Positions 35,200-46,841 of a stretch of DNA of 64,000 nucleotides are shown here, piece after piece. How positions within the stretch are numbered: position 1 is the first letter of the stretch; each line of letters begins with the position of its first letter. The translations under genes and the position numbers were made by a program. The notes under the pieces are model-generated. The model did not search any database. It saw nothing but the letters and a program-made list of their open reading frames with translations, and had not been told where the DNA came from. This DNA comes from Cristatella mucedo (taxonomy: Eukaryota; Bryozoa; Phylactolaemata; Cristatellidae): assembly GCA_009760855.2 (NCBI GenBank), contig WPIO01000001.1, forward strand, positions 20,394,001-20,458,000, given 5' to 3'.

Positions 35200-35600
35200 A
35201 TTAGCTACTAGCGTCGTCGTCGTGGCCGTAACTCTGCTCTTAGAGAACCGAAGCATGAGTGGGCTAGTAACACCGCGGAGAACAGCTCGGGGAGTTCAGA
35301 CACCCGGCAAGTAACGCGCATTGTAACGCGGCCGCGTCGCGAGCTCGGCGTCACGGCGCAGAGCGCTCGCCGCGTCGCGACAGCTCTCGCGCTGCACCTA
35401 CGGCTCGAGCTCGGGCTTCGCTTCCGCGTGGCGCTCTCGCGCGCGCGCACGCACGCACGCACGCACGCACGCACTGGCTGCAAGGAGCTGGCTGACCGCG
35501 CTCACCTCCTACAAATCGTTCAGCTAGTGCAAGCAGCACCGTTGCTGCGCGGTTTGGTGGAGGCAAATGAGAAACTGGCAGCAATGAAGTGCAGCATTGA
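35200..35600 (+). promoter_or_regulatory. CpG-rich segment before gene B (probable promoter or first-exon region)
   Basis: From 35210 to about 35475 CpG dinucleotides are dense (for example gcggccgcgtcgcgagctcg), in contrast to the AT-rich surroundings. It lies 25-400 bases before the first recognised exon of gene B and runs through a (GCAC)n repeat at 35438-35474. It is duplicated at 50280-50700, where most CpGs have been lost. A short frame over 35500-35600 reads 'LLQIVQLVQAAPLLRGLVEA', but this is not kept in the duplicate. No TATA box is obvious. Confidence 0.45.
35438..35474. repeat. (GC)n(GCAC)n microsatellite
   Basis: A short GC run followed by about seven GCAC units in the CpG-rich segment. 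Confidence 0.92.
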
Positions 35601-35624
35601 GCATGAAATTCATTTTTCTTGCAG

Positions 35625-37115
35625 CCTCCGAGCGTTCACGTCGAACCGGCACGAATTCGCCGAGCGCGTATCCTCAAAACAATTTCGAGCTCGTTATCAA
35701 ACTCTCAAAAGCGGTGGAATATTCGCTGGCGACATATTTCGGAGCCCCAAAAGGAACTTTGGGTAAGAGCGCTCTCGGGCTGCTGCAACCGAGCATTTCT
35801 CGCCGGTGGCTCTATCGACGTCGCGGCGTGCAAGCATTGGCGGTGTCCGCGCGCGTCCAGAGAGCGCATGCGCGAGTACGTTTTCTTCGGCTCCGTATAC
35901 GCTGGGCCGAAAGCAGCGACCATCTCTGTATGATTTTTCAGAACGGCATCGGTGGTAATCGATTTGATTTGAAACTCTCACGAAAGTACATGCAGGATAG
36001 GGTGACCCGGATTGACGGGAAATGCACGGGCCTAAAAGTGAACGAGAGAACTTTTTAGTGGATAGGCTGATTCATGCATGGGAAGCTAGCACGGGTCAGT
36101 GGGGAGTGGTTAATATGGCAGCTACGAAGCATGCGATAGACAAGCTTAGCTGTTTTCTTACAGTGGGACAGTGTACATTCTAGACGAGAAATAAAACGAA
36201 ATCACAAGGAACTGCACGACGGTGTTTGCATAGGGGCGTTTGATCATGTATGTAGGCACATGCAGTTGAAGGTAAGCATGCATGCGCATGCAGTATATTG
36301 GTCTAGGAGTCATTGATGCACGGTGCCCAGCGAAAAGAAAACTACGCTTGTCTGCGGTCGGTCGTCTAATGAAAGGTTATTTTGAAACAGGACTCCTAGA
36401 TTTTGTGCCGATGCAATTGGGAATATGCTGGCAGAGCCTATATTAAGCCCTAATCTTCCTGATTTCGGAGTCACTCTAGGTTTTCTTATGTCTAGTGAGT
36501 TAGTTTTATCTTCGATCAATTTAAGAAATTTTTCCACCGTTCAATCGCAGCTTTCATTAATTCAACCACTAAGCAATCGACCATGTTTCCTTTACAGCAT
36601 AATAATAATAATAACAATAATGCACTTGATAAAGCCACCTCAGAGAACTCAATCTCTCTCTAGGCGCTTTACATTTGCTGCAAAGGGAAATGCAATTGAA
36701 CGGTGAGTAATATCATGCTTGATAAGCAAACAAAATGAATAACATGGTTAGGGGTGACATGCACAGGGTCAGCATGCAAATGTGGTTAGTGGCAGCATGC
36801 ACAGTGTCAGCACGCATAGGCACACGAAGGACGAATCCCAGGGACCCACTAAATGCTGTCCCAAATAGGGGTGTTTTCAAGTTCTTTTTAAATGCATATG
36901 TAAAGTGCCTTGAAAGAGATTAGTTTCACTGAGGGCAATATAAAAATTTATTATTATTATATTTTTATATATGTAGCAAGGGAGTTAAGAGAGCTGAATG
37001 TGCTGTAATGTTGAGAGGGATCAACGCATAGGTGTGTGTTATAGGCATATAAATGAATCCTAGATTACCCATGAAGAATAGTCAGCAAGAGAAAGTGAGA
37101 CACACACACACACGC

Positions 37116-37153
<38 letters not shown>

Positions 37154-40100
37154 TGTGTGTGTATTACTTGGATTTTTGTTGTTCAGGTATGACCTAACAC
37201 AATTAAGCACTATGCCGGTGACACCTTGGCGTGTAGAGAGGCACTCAAATAGGATTTGGTGGTTAATACTGTCAAGTGCTTCTTTTAGAGAATTTTTTTG
37301 AATTATTACTGCATGCGCTCATATATCACATATATAATGAAATATTGTTTAGATTTCAAGCCTCTGCTTAAACGCAATGTGACACCAGTTCCTGCCTGGG
37401 TTGTGTCATCTCTAATTTACATATGCCTCACAAGTATGGAAAATTGCCTCCATTCTCTAGACATTTTTTATTTTGCAAACGGTATAGTGATTAATTAAAA
37501 ATTTATTCTATTTACTATGAGAAAACCTAAAAATTCGCATCGCATGTTTCATATTTATTTAGAAAGACTAGCAATTGTATAAAAATTACCACGTATTTAC
37601 TTTGAAGTACAAAAAAATCTGTTACGCCTTCCATGAACTGCTACAGTCACGCTTTCATCTAAAAGTAATATAAGTTCTACTCATAAGTCTTTATTGTCAG
37701 AAGCTCGGCCTGGAACTAGGTAAGACTAAAGTTCCGATCAGATCGTCGAGAAGAGAGGTCGTTCTGGTTTGAGTAGTCTGGATTTCTCTCCTCATTTGAA
37801 CTTGTGAAATTGGAGTATTGGAAATTGCTGTATTGCATCGATTATGGCTGATCTATGGCTGGGGCGGGGCGCTGACAGCATTGTGGTACTGCGGTCACAG
37901 ATGAAGTAATTTGTGGATAACGAATGGGATGTGTGCTCTGTTTCCAGGTCAACTTTTGGAAGGGTCTAGTAGACCTTACGGCTTCTTTTCACCCTGTATT
38001 TGACTTTAAAAATTACGAGGATTATATAACTTTAACAATGATATTTCACAAGTTAATTATTATTGTGTTAGAAATATTATAGCGGGCAGCAATTGTTCAA
38101 CTTACTTTTACGATTTCTCTTGAAGTGTTTGCATGAGGCGCCCAGTGCTTGTTTTGATTTCCGACAGGAATGACGATATTTTTAGACTTTTAACATTGTA
38201 ACTGACGCTTTCACGAAGTAAGTTTTGGTTTTTGCCTAGATAAATTGTCCACACACGTAGCACAGTGCATTTCTGGGTGCACGCAACCTCTTGATTACAT
38301 GTTTGTCAAATAAGGTTATTCACCAATGTATTACTCTGTAATAAAACAAACTAAAATATGTTCGTTGAAGGTGCCTCTACTGTTACACTTCAATGGACCA
38401 TAACCTATAGCGTTTTGTCTGCCTAGCCATCACTAAGTTAGATGGCGGCACAACGTGAGCAATATATTTGAACCAGACATCTAAATCGTTCCTAACACAA
38501 ATGCTAGAGATTTAAAAAATATAATAATTCTGACCTCAAAAGCAGTGTTTTTTGTAAAACACTAGCTATCTTTTATTTATTTCAGTGATAAGACATTAGG
38601 AAAACCCTTTGTATGCAAGGAAAAGGGAATTGAAATCAGTTAACAAGTGTTCTCGGAATCGTACTACTCTGCAACAGATATCAAGTGCCACCAAGTGTTA
38701 TCGTTTTGTCAGTGCCCACCTCTTCTTGAAGCTCCAGTCACAGACACTAGCTGTTTATCCCAAAGCATGTAGTCCCTAGGTCTTAGTTTAGTCCTAAGGT
38801 GGTCAAACACTTGATGACCCAGGTCGTACTATGTGCTCGAGTCCTGCAAGCAGAGGATAGCCGTGAAAGCTCTTCTGCTTTGTGTAATGTAATGTATCTC
38901 CGTCAGTAACTCCACAAAGTCATAAAGACCATGTGGGTGTTACGCAGGAGAATTTTGTATAGCACACTCACAGCCTAAGCGGCTTTCGGTACGCATTCGG
39001 TAGCCAACAGACTTCGTCTCACGCAACAAAGAGAAAGTGGGAAGCATAGCAGAGTCAGGAGAGCAGCTGAGATAGTGAGTAGCACAGAAGTAGCAGTTCA
39101 GGACCGCTGAAAAAGATATGCCACAGTCGGCAGTTGGAGAGTAGATGTCGTTGCTTTGATAAAAATAAGGCTGCTGAATCAGCCAGCCTTTACTCTCATT
39201 GTAATCATTCTCTTCGCCCGCTATTCCCAAGCACAGGGGTCAATCAGCCGATGGTATATAACAAAATTTTCTCGTGGCAACTATTAGCAAGCTGAACCAC
39301 CTGTTGCTACTTGCTTTATCGCAGCGAAACTTTTTCCGGCGATCTGTACATAGGGCTGCTAGAGCTCTCGCTAGCTTATACGTCCCTTCTGCAGCAACAC
39401 TACTGAGGCTGTTGTGCCAAAATGACCACGACTCCACAATGACTAGATATGAATACCTTTCTGCACAAATCTTTAGAGAGTGATAACTCACAAGAGCGGC
39501 GCCCACTCTCTTTACTAAAACAACATTGTCAGATGAACTGCCGACTGGACCGGCTCGATCTGGTCCGATCCGGACAGATCTCGGGTCTAGTCAGCCGAAC
39601 TATAGAAGCAGCCGTAGGGCCACTAGACGACACTGGAGGCTCTCAATGATTTAAACGTCTGCTGCATTGCCGTGCCCCTCGAATTTTTTGTAGACTCAAT
39701 GTCCTCTTTTGGCCATGGGCACTTGTCATAACTTGACCAGCGAATTCAACAGGTCTTATTGCATCAAAGTGGCTACCTCAAAGTGGCAGTCTGTTTTCCT
39801 GGCTTACCTCATGATGCAGTGCAACCAATTCACCACCTCTGAGCACGTTTTAGCAGCTAAGCTGTTCGTAGCTTGAGTTCAGCAGGAAACTGATTGTTAC
39901 AAAGCTTAATCCCGCGAAATCTTCTCGGCATATTGAGACTTAACAAATTTTGCTTTGAAAAATCTACATTAGTTTTGTACGTTTATCATTACTACAACTC
40001 TGACGAAGCTGTAGGTAAATGATCGGAACATAAAATGTTAACTTCTGCAACAGGGTTCTGCTTTTTGTAGGGGAAATGACACTTACGGCAAACTACCAAG

Positions 40101-40297
40101 GCCAACCACTTCATTGGACTATTATTCGCGACATAAAGCGAATGTCGGCTATTCGCAATAGGCTACTCCATGATTTTCGATGCAAATACATCGATCGCCA
40201 ATATTATATAGCAACATATCGGAGAATTAACGAGGCTTTCCAGAGCTTGAAATCTATACCATTTCCTCCCCTCACGCCTCTACGGCGGAAACAATAA
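35625..40297 (+). CDS. Gene B: HEPN-like family member (two recognisable exons)
   Basis: Exon b (35625-35762) follows attcatttttcttgcag. It encodes a polar linker, then 'NNFELVIKLSKAVEYSLATY', and ends Leu-Gly with a phase-1 donor gtaaga. Exon c (40071-40297) follows ctgctttttgtag, starts by completing a Gly codon, and carries RNRLLHD at 40154-40174. A Cys, an Asp-Arg, an Ala-x-Tyr and a basic C-terminus lead to a TAA stop. Exon lengths and phases match gene A (138 against 144 bp for exon b). The stop overlaps an AATAAA (40293-40298). R-N-x3-H is the HEPN-type motif. Function is inferred only, and upstream exons are not identified. An ATG at 35597 also opens this frame without splicing and would give an alternative start. 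Confidence 0.58.
36296..36545 (-). mobile_element. LINE family Y fragment in gene B intron
   Basis: The minus-strand frame 36537-36310 contains a Ser-Ala-x-Asn-Leu-Gly-Val-Leu-Phe-Gln block and 'SLDDRPQTS', the family-Y region just after the catalytic loop. Confidence 0.7.
36598..36962. mobile_element. Head-to-head composite of LINE family-Y tails, second copy
   Basis: The left end is (AAT)n plus the complement of the family-Y 3' region to about 36890. The right end, from about 36895, is a family-Y tail in plus orientation (gtaaagtgccttgaaagaga) ending in TTATTATTATTAT. In reverse complement its layout corresponds to the element at 13916-14345, with one arm shortened. Confidence 0.7.
36985..37315 (-). 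mobile_element. LINE family Y reverse-transcriptase fragment with microsatellite
   Basis: 36985-37035 (gggagttaagagagctgaat...gggatcaacgca) matches 62715-62770 in another family-Y copy. 37180-37310 on the minus strand encodes a damaged 'D-S-I-N-H-Q-I-L' palm block. A (CA)n(GA)n(GT)n repeat at 37098-37162 separates them. Confidence 0.55.
37098..37162. repeat. (CA)n(GA)n(GT)n microsatellite
   Basis: Compound dinucleotide repeat inside LINE-derived DNA in gene B's intron. Confidence 0.92.
37316..38879. other. Gene B intron, unassigned
   Basis: AT-rich sequence with no recognised element or exon. Confidence 0.5.
38880..39165 (-). mobile_element. LINE family X 3' fragment in gene B intron
   Basis: On the minus strand it has the C-terminal 'SFSAVLNCYF' to 'TFSLLRETKSVGYRM' region, then the 3' end gttactgacggagatacatt with ATTAC repeats. 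It is very similar to the 25315-26255 copy but short. Confidence 0.85.
39166..40070. other. Gene B intron, unassigned
   Basis: Short frames on both strands (39240-39506, 39274-39483, 39449-39649) have no motif and overlap each other. Nothing is supported until the exon-c acceptor. Confidence 0.5.
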
Positions 40298-40817
40298 ATC
40301 GTGTCTCCACTGTTGGTCGAGTCCAATAAGATCAATTAAGTGAAATCGTCAATGCTGATCCGACCGATTCATCCACAGGACATATCAAGAGGGGCCGATT
40401 CTCGCAATCAAGTGTGAAAAGGCTACAAATGTTATTAATTTCATCGGGGTCAGTCTGTCGTTCTATTTACTGAAGCTGCAAAAATAAAAATGTAAAGAGC
40501 GCATCCTCGTGAGTTTATTTTTGACGTGCCTTTGTAATATTAAAATAAATGGATGCTGGACAACCGGCCTCTGTTCCAGAGGTGCCTTAGGTAGGCGTGT
40601 CGCTCTGGTTACAAATGAAGGTATTGATGCTTTACCATTCGAGACTGCGGGGTCTCATATTCGTTCTATCTTTAATAACACAAAGTTAATTATATTCGTA
40701 CGGCCAGTGAATTTAACATCCTTATTAAATTCATTTCCCGTCAGGAAATTATGCAGCGACCATGTCTTTCGCCTGAAAACTCTGTCATTACAATGTTGTC
40801 GGCCTTTCTACATAGAA
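40298..40817. other. 3' flank of gene B
   Basis: AATAAA at 40293-40298 overlaps the stop codon and could serve for polyadenylation. Another A/T-rich hexamer-like stretch lies near 40485. No other feature is recognised. The 139-codon frame 40509-40928 runs into a SINE and shows no motif. Confidence 0.4.
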
Positions 40818-40935
40818 ATTATAATTAATTCATGTACCACCCTAAGCGAACTGAATTGTAATCCATGTGCTTCACACATGCCGTTGGACTCGAGCTCACG
40901 ACCTCGGTCGTGTAGGCAATCACCTTGACCTCTGT
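40818..40935 (-). mobile_element. tRNA-derived SINE, diverged
   Basis: The minus strand reads gtgattgcctacacgaccga, then gtgagctcgagtccaacgg (box-B-like), catgtgtgaagcacatggat and a degraded tail ending in AATTAATTATAAT. Confidence 0.55.
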
Positions 40936-41099
40936 CGTAAAAGGAGAGCAATTAACCCCCCGGGCGAAATTGGAAGGGTTTTTGCCCCTCTGCGTGTCCG
41001 ACTGAGCATTGTCCTACATTTTAACGGAGCAATTCTCAGTCATTCCTTCAGTGGTGACAGCGAAAAGAATAACGCATGCAGTGGTAGCAGCAAGGCACC

Positions 41100-42745
41100 T
41101 TACGAAAAGGCTGTAGTAAGGCCACTACTAAGAAAGCAACACTAGATCAAGAGAACTTGACCAACTTCCGCTCAGTATCCCATCTATCATTCCTATCAAA
41201 GAGAATGGAACGAGTCGTGGCAGACCAGCAGAACTCATACATTGAAACTTCAAACCTTGCTGGTAAGTTCCAGTCTGGCTTTAGAGCTAATCGCTCCGCC
41301 AAGTCGGCATTGCTTTAGGATGTACAACGATCTACTTAGGAATGCAGACATGGGTAGAGTATCACTGTTGGTTTTGCTCTATCTTTCGGCAGCTTTTGAT
41401 GCTATTGATTCCCAAGTAGTCCGTCTTGAGCGCCTCTCATATCTCGCCTGGGCATCACTGGCACTGCTCTGCAATGGTTCAGGTCCTATCTCAATGGGAG
41501 CCTCCAGAGTATTGCTCTGAATGAACGAAGAACATCAGAGGAACCTCTGAAGCATGGAGTACCTCAGGGTTCTATACTTGGTCCCATTATTTTCGCGGTG
41601 TATAATATAACTCTTGCCGATATGATCATTCGCAATCTAGGCTTTCACTTCTATGCAGATGACACTCAGCAGCACATATTTGCTTTGATTCCTCCCAACC
41701 CTCGACCCCGTTGAATTCTCTCAATTCCTTTACTGCATGTATTAATGACATCCGCACATGGATGGCAGCAAAATTTCTTTAATTGAATGAGAATAAAACC
41801 AAGAAAATAGTTATGGACAAACCAAATGGGTGCAGAAATTATAAAGGTTAAGGCTTACGATCGGCTCTGCCAGCATATGACCTGTTGAATCTGTACGAAA
41901 TCTAGGCGTTCTGTTCCAAAGTGACCTTTAATATGACGACCACATCAGCTCAAGAGTAAAGTATGCCTACTTTCGGCTACATAACATTGCCACAATTCGG
42001 TCTTGTTTAGACAGGGAAACCGCATCTAAATTTGTCCATGTAGTGGTTTATTCCCGTCTTGACGTCTATAACTCACTGATTGCTGGTCTACCGGCCTGTT
42101 CAATCAGGCACTTACAGCTTGACCAAAGTCTGTAGCCAGGCTTGTCTGTCGTGAGCGACATAGTTCCCACATCACATCACTTCTCGTCGTCCTTCACTGG
42201 CTCCCAGGCAAGCAGCACATCGACGTCAAGGTTCTGTCATTCACTTTTTGGTCCCTTCATTCTTTGGCCCCAGCCTACTATCAGATCTACTGCCATACCA
42301 GGTTAACATCGTAACAATCACTTTTCCGAATCTATTTGTTTACATATACCTCGTACGAGCCTCAAATACTTTGAAGATCGTGCTTTTAGTTTGTATGCTC
42401 CTAAAGCATGGATCTCCCTCCCAACATGCGTCAGAACATCCCCTGACTTGACAATATTTAAAAAGAACTTAAAAAACACCTATTTAGGACAGCATTTAGT
42501 GGGTCCATGCGATTTGTCCTTTACGTGCTTATGCATGCTGACACTTTGCATGCTGCCACTAACCACATTTGCATTCTGACCCTGTGCATGTCAACCCTAA
42601 CCACATTATGCTTGTTGTCATTGAGCAGGCTACCACTAACCATTCGATCATGCTTGCTGCTTGCTTTGCAGCAAATGTAAAGTGCCTAGAAAGAGATCTA
42701 GTTCTCTTAGGGTGCTATATCAAATGTGTCAGTATTATTATGTGT
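41100..42745 (+). mobile_element. LINE family Y, reverse transcriptase to 3' end
   Basis: This is the most complete family-Y copy. It has degraded RT fingers (about 41100-41290), 'LLYLSAAFDAIDSQVV' (about 41377-41425), GVPQGSILGPIIF (about 41560-41596) and an intact FYADDTQ catalytic motif (about 41650-41672). The C-terminal region follows (VARLVCRERHSSHITSLL, SLHSLAPAYY, FRTAFSGSM), then a long non-coding part and the tail cctagaaagagatctagttctcttagggtgc. Stops and frameshifts are spread throughout. Confidence 0.85.
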
Positions 42746-44954
42746 AAATGTAAGTATTATTAACAATACCATACAAATTGTGCTGAGACGCATGACTCAT
42801 ATTCTTAATGCCAATACGGACCGAATAGCTCACTTTCTGCTTTCTTGGTCTGACGCTGCTTGAATCTTTATTGTGCAGTCTCACTGTCAAAGTTTAGCAT
42901 TGCAAATTCTTTCCGTTAGCTCATTCGATTAGGCTTCCGTTCAGGCCGAACTGAGGAGAGCAAGTTAATCTAGACAAAATGTTTTTTTTGTGGCTTCGGT
43001 CTGCGGTTTGACTCGAGGAACAGGACCCCACCTCTTTTTCTTGAGATCACCGCCGCACCACACCTTTAGTGCAGGCGCAAGCCAATCCAGCAGCATCTGA
43101 TCGCTGCTGGCAGTAAACAATCCAGCTGTATTTGATACGATTAAAAAAGCTGAACTTCAGGCTGGAGAGTTTTTAAAAGTAGGTAGAAGATACGATTATG
43201 GGAGCAATCTTGAAGAGCACTGGGTCAGATAATTCATCCGGCCAGCTGCTGGCCGTGAAGGAATTGCTGGTGAATGATGGATTGGCGGGAGGCAGATGAT
43301 CGGCGGACGCAGTCACAATCTGCTTGCGATTTCGGATTTTCTAGAGGAAATTAGGAACAAATGGACTCGTCATCATTCTTCCTCCAGAGGTGGACGGGTA
43401 GAGTTTTCTTGCGGTGCTGCTTATCACTCGGGAAAAGAGAAGGACGAACCTCAAGCTGCCCAGTAGATCTCTCATGACGGTGAACATTAAATAGGCTTGG
43501 AGTCACTTACTGAATGAAGCTTAAGTCAATATGGTCAGATAGTTCACAGTGAAGTCACCACGGCTGCTAACTAGATCAGCCAGATTAGGACTGCCCCAAT
43601 ATTATTCCCTGTACCTGAATTGTAATGACGTTTAACTGGTTGTGTCAAGAGTTATGGTTAGATGGTACACGAGTTGTTCCTTAGGCTTTGTGCCAGTCGG
43701 CAGTTTAGTGGCGCTCTAGATGCCGTATGGGAGTCTGTGTAAGGCGTCCAGCTGGTACAAGAAGCCTATAACCCACAGTCGCTATACCAGACATCTCTAC
43801 GCCCTGGATGTGGCTTCACGTTTATGCTTTGGCCACTTCACGACCCTTTAAATTCTGCTTGCCGTAGAGGCCATGAGTTATTGCATTTTATAGTTTTTGT
43901 GAATATCCTTTACATTTCTGCTTATAGCCTAGCCTAGCGATGTATATTTATGGCTGTGTCCGGTAAGAAGGATAATGTACATAAGGCTGAGGCCTGAGAG
44001 CTAAGATAGTAGGCAGTAGCATGCCGGTCTTTATGAGGGTGACCTCTCTTTGTACCCTCAAACTAAAAAGTCTAAGCAAATCTATGAGCAGATGCGATAG
44101 TTTGGAACGCAAAGGAAAGTAGTTGGTTTCTTAAAGCCACTGGCCGAAAAGTATCGGACAGGTGTCACATTACTGTGTCTCCGGCAGTAGCAGCGCTAGT
44201 GGAGTCTCACGGAAACACGAAGACACGAGCCCGTGAACGCGAGTGATGAACGAGACTCTCGTCGTTAAAACCCCAGCGGGTACATATACGAGCTAGGGGC
44301 TGACTCACCACAGATATAGGAGGGCATCTGTAGTGAGCCACTGTGGTGGGCCACATGCTTACAGTAAAGGCTGCAATGAGTCAATTTCTCAACCACCTGC
44401 TGCAGGTGGGGCATACATTAGTGGCTGAGAAGCAAAAGGCTCACACAACACAGGCTAATCTTATTCAATAATACTAATCTTAGAAATATAAAAGCTAGCC
44501 TCTCGCCAGAGTGATTTAGTGCAATTTGTGCTAGTATAACTCTTTTTTAGATTTCGACTAAGCCAAAATGGTTACTTGCTTACTACTAAAGCTGAAGTTA
44601 GCATTGCAAGAAAAGTCAGGTCAATTATAGCTGTGTATCTGGTGTCTATTTTCAAAATAAAAGCATTGTCTCTAAAGATTTTCTCGGGTAAAGAGTAGAA
44701 GCTATTATCACTTTTACATGTCTGGAAAAGTTTGCTCCATTCAAACACTAAGGAATGCGCAAACTAGCTTACCATTCGTGGTTATTGATTGAATACTTGC
44801 AACTTAGCCGTGATCTATTGCCAATTTTTTAATTCAATCCACCCCTGTATCCTACACATTAGTGTAGATGCGGAAAATCATAGACCTAAAATTTTGTTCG
44901 TTGTCTTAGCCGTAAGGGTACGTTGACCGGTAATGCCTGCCTGGGATCATTCAA
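42746..44954. other. No recognised feature
   Basis: About 2.2 kb with no open frame above 60 codons and no repeat I can identify, apart from short imperfect palindromes near 44330-44350 (ccactgtggtgggcc). Confidence 0.5.
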
Positions 44955-45115
44955 GACACTGTGCGTGGCACCTCTAACCATGTTATGCTTGTGACATTTC
45001 GCATGCTACCACTAACAGTATGATCTTGCTTCCTTTACACCATATATAAAGTGTCTAGAAAGTGATTAAATTGTCAGAAGATACTAAACATGTATTATCA
45101 TTATTATTATTATTA
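44955..45115 (+). mobile_element. LINE family Y 3' tail
   Basis: Spacer wording (cacctctaaccatgttatgc), then gtgtctagaaagtgattaaa and a TTATCATTATTATTATTATTA run. Confidence 0.75.
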
Positions 45116-45649
45116 CCATCATACATATGAAAATTCTAAGAATCAAATAACTATTCGTATCAACTTAACCAGAAGTAGTGGCTTCGGTGTGCAGGCAGGC
45201 AATGTTTGACATGCCTGAGAAATGAATGCACATTTAAAAGGGTTATTTGGGTTTCTGTGCTCTTCAAACTTTTTAGGAATCTGGCTCGTTATGTGTCCTT
45301 AACTAGTTCACAGAGTACAGACTACGAGCTGCTAGCGAATAAATCAGCAGAAATTCTGGTTATCACTTTGCTTGCATTTTAGTCTCTCATAGTTGCTACC
45401 AGTTGTGGTTCAATCTCATCTAACGCTCCGGCAACGGTTAGTTATAGCTTTTATTGGCTGCCAGTCAATGAAAAACCGTTAATAATGATATTATTGGACT
45501 AGTGGCAACGACATGCTGACGACACCGCACATATCGACAGAAAACAAGCATTGACGCTGAAGTATATGTCTAGTTAGTCTTTAGACTACCCTTAAACTGC
45601 TCAATAAACCAGGAAAATTGTGTCGAGACCGTATCCAATTTTCATTAAG

Positions 45650-46400
45650 TAATTCAGCTAAAGCGTGGCTATTGATATCGGTCAAGTAAAAAAATTAAGC
45701 ATCAAACTCTGCATTCGTTTTATTTTCTGAAAATGCTTCACTAACAATTTTGAGCACACTTGATACTCTAAAACACAATGCATCCTGCCACAGTTCTAGC
45801 TAACCGCTTATACGTGAACATGCATGCATCATAGTGCAGCTCGCCACGGTCAGCTATAAGGTTGGTAGCGATGCTCACCCAATAAGAATCTGGACTTCCC
45901 ACTGCGATCAGGTGTGATTCCGACATTAGGCTTCCCGAGTTGCACGGAGAACCAATAACATCTAACTGGATGCTCCATCTCGTCGTCTGCTGCTTATATC
46001 CAGCAGCGCCATCCAGTCGCAGTGTCTATTTTTAATGTCAATACGGACACTGTGGCCAGCTCCAACGGCATGTCTAAGATGAATTAACTAGGTAAGCTCA
46101 GTGGATAGCCCGTGCAACTTCAATCGGTAGCCGGCTGACCTAAGTTTCACTAGAGCATTGCTTGATGACCTGAGCTTTACCAGAGCTTTGTTCACTAACG
46201 TTGTTCGACTATTCAAACGGGCTAGATGCTGGCTTCACTGAAGAGGCTCTGCGTAGCGGGAGCTTTCTTCTTTTAACTTCGTGCAGGTCACAAAAAAGAT
46301 CTCCGTCAAAGATTCGGTAAGCTTTGCTTAGACGATGGTCACGTTTGAACTGATTTATGGGCTTTTTACTAAAATTGGTGAAGCGTTAGCCAGCAATTAA
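45650..46400 (+). pseudogene. Locus D: decayed duplicate of the gene C first-exon region
   Basis: It aligns through most of its length to 56550-57470. Shared blocks include gctataaggttggt at 45854, cgacattaggcttcccgagttg at 45918, tatccagcagcgccatccag at 45998, tttttaatgtcaatacgg at 46028, and ttgttcgactattcaaacgg at 46200. The start codon of gene C (Met-Gly-Cys) is changed (actggatgc in place of atgggatgc). The block encoding the conserved helix, with its donor, is missing. It therefore cannot make the family protein by the same route. Confidence 0.75.
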
Positions 46401-46409
46401 TCTACTCAT

Positions 46410-46841
46410 TTGTTGGTGATTGTTGAGCCATCAAGTAATCATAATTTCCTAAAGGCTTTTCAGAAATACTTTCCTCTCTATAATAATCTTTTGAATAAGC
46501 CTTCTTTAAATCAAGGAGCGGCAGACCTTCAAGTCTCTCTCTTGGTTCCGCCTGCTGTTGAGTGGTTGAGAGTGCGAACTGGGCTCGAGGCTGATGACTT
46601 AGCTGTCGACCGAAAATCCTTGCAAGTGCCGCATCGGCGGTGGCATCGATCTATCCAAACTGTCTTCAGCTGCCGAGTGGTTTGTTTACAGATGATGGCT
46701 CAGTGGTGCATAGCAATGCACGCGTGGGATAAAAAGGCTGCCGGACGGGTACATGGAAATATTGATGGGATCCCTCCATGTCGGCTGCCGTCTGGAGTTT
46801 GCAGACTTGGCGTGGCCAGCTCTGTTTTCCGAATCAAGTGA
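46410..46841 (+). other. Unassigned 143-codon open frame
   Basis: The longest open frame between loci D and C, starting MLVIVEPSSNHNF. I see no domain, signal peptide or repeat. Other frames in the same region also have coding-like stretches, so this may be chance. It lies immediately after the decayed locus D. Confidence 0.2.

Noticed and set aside
46410-46841. A 143-codon open frame as a protein gene
   Set aside because: No motif, no splice or promoter context, and competing coding-like frames in the same DNA.
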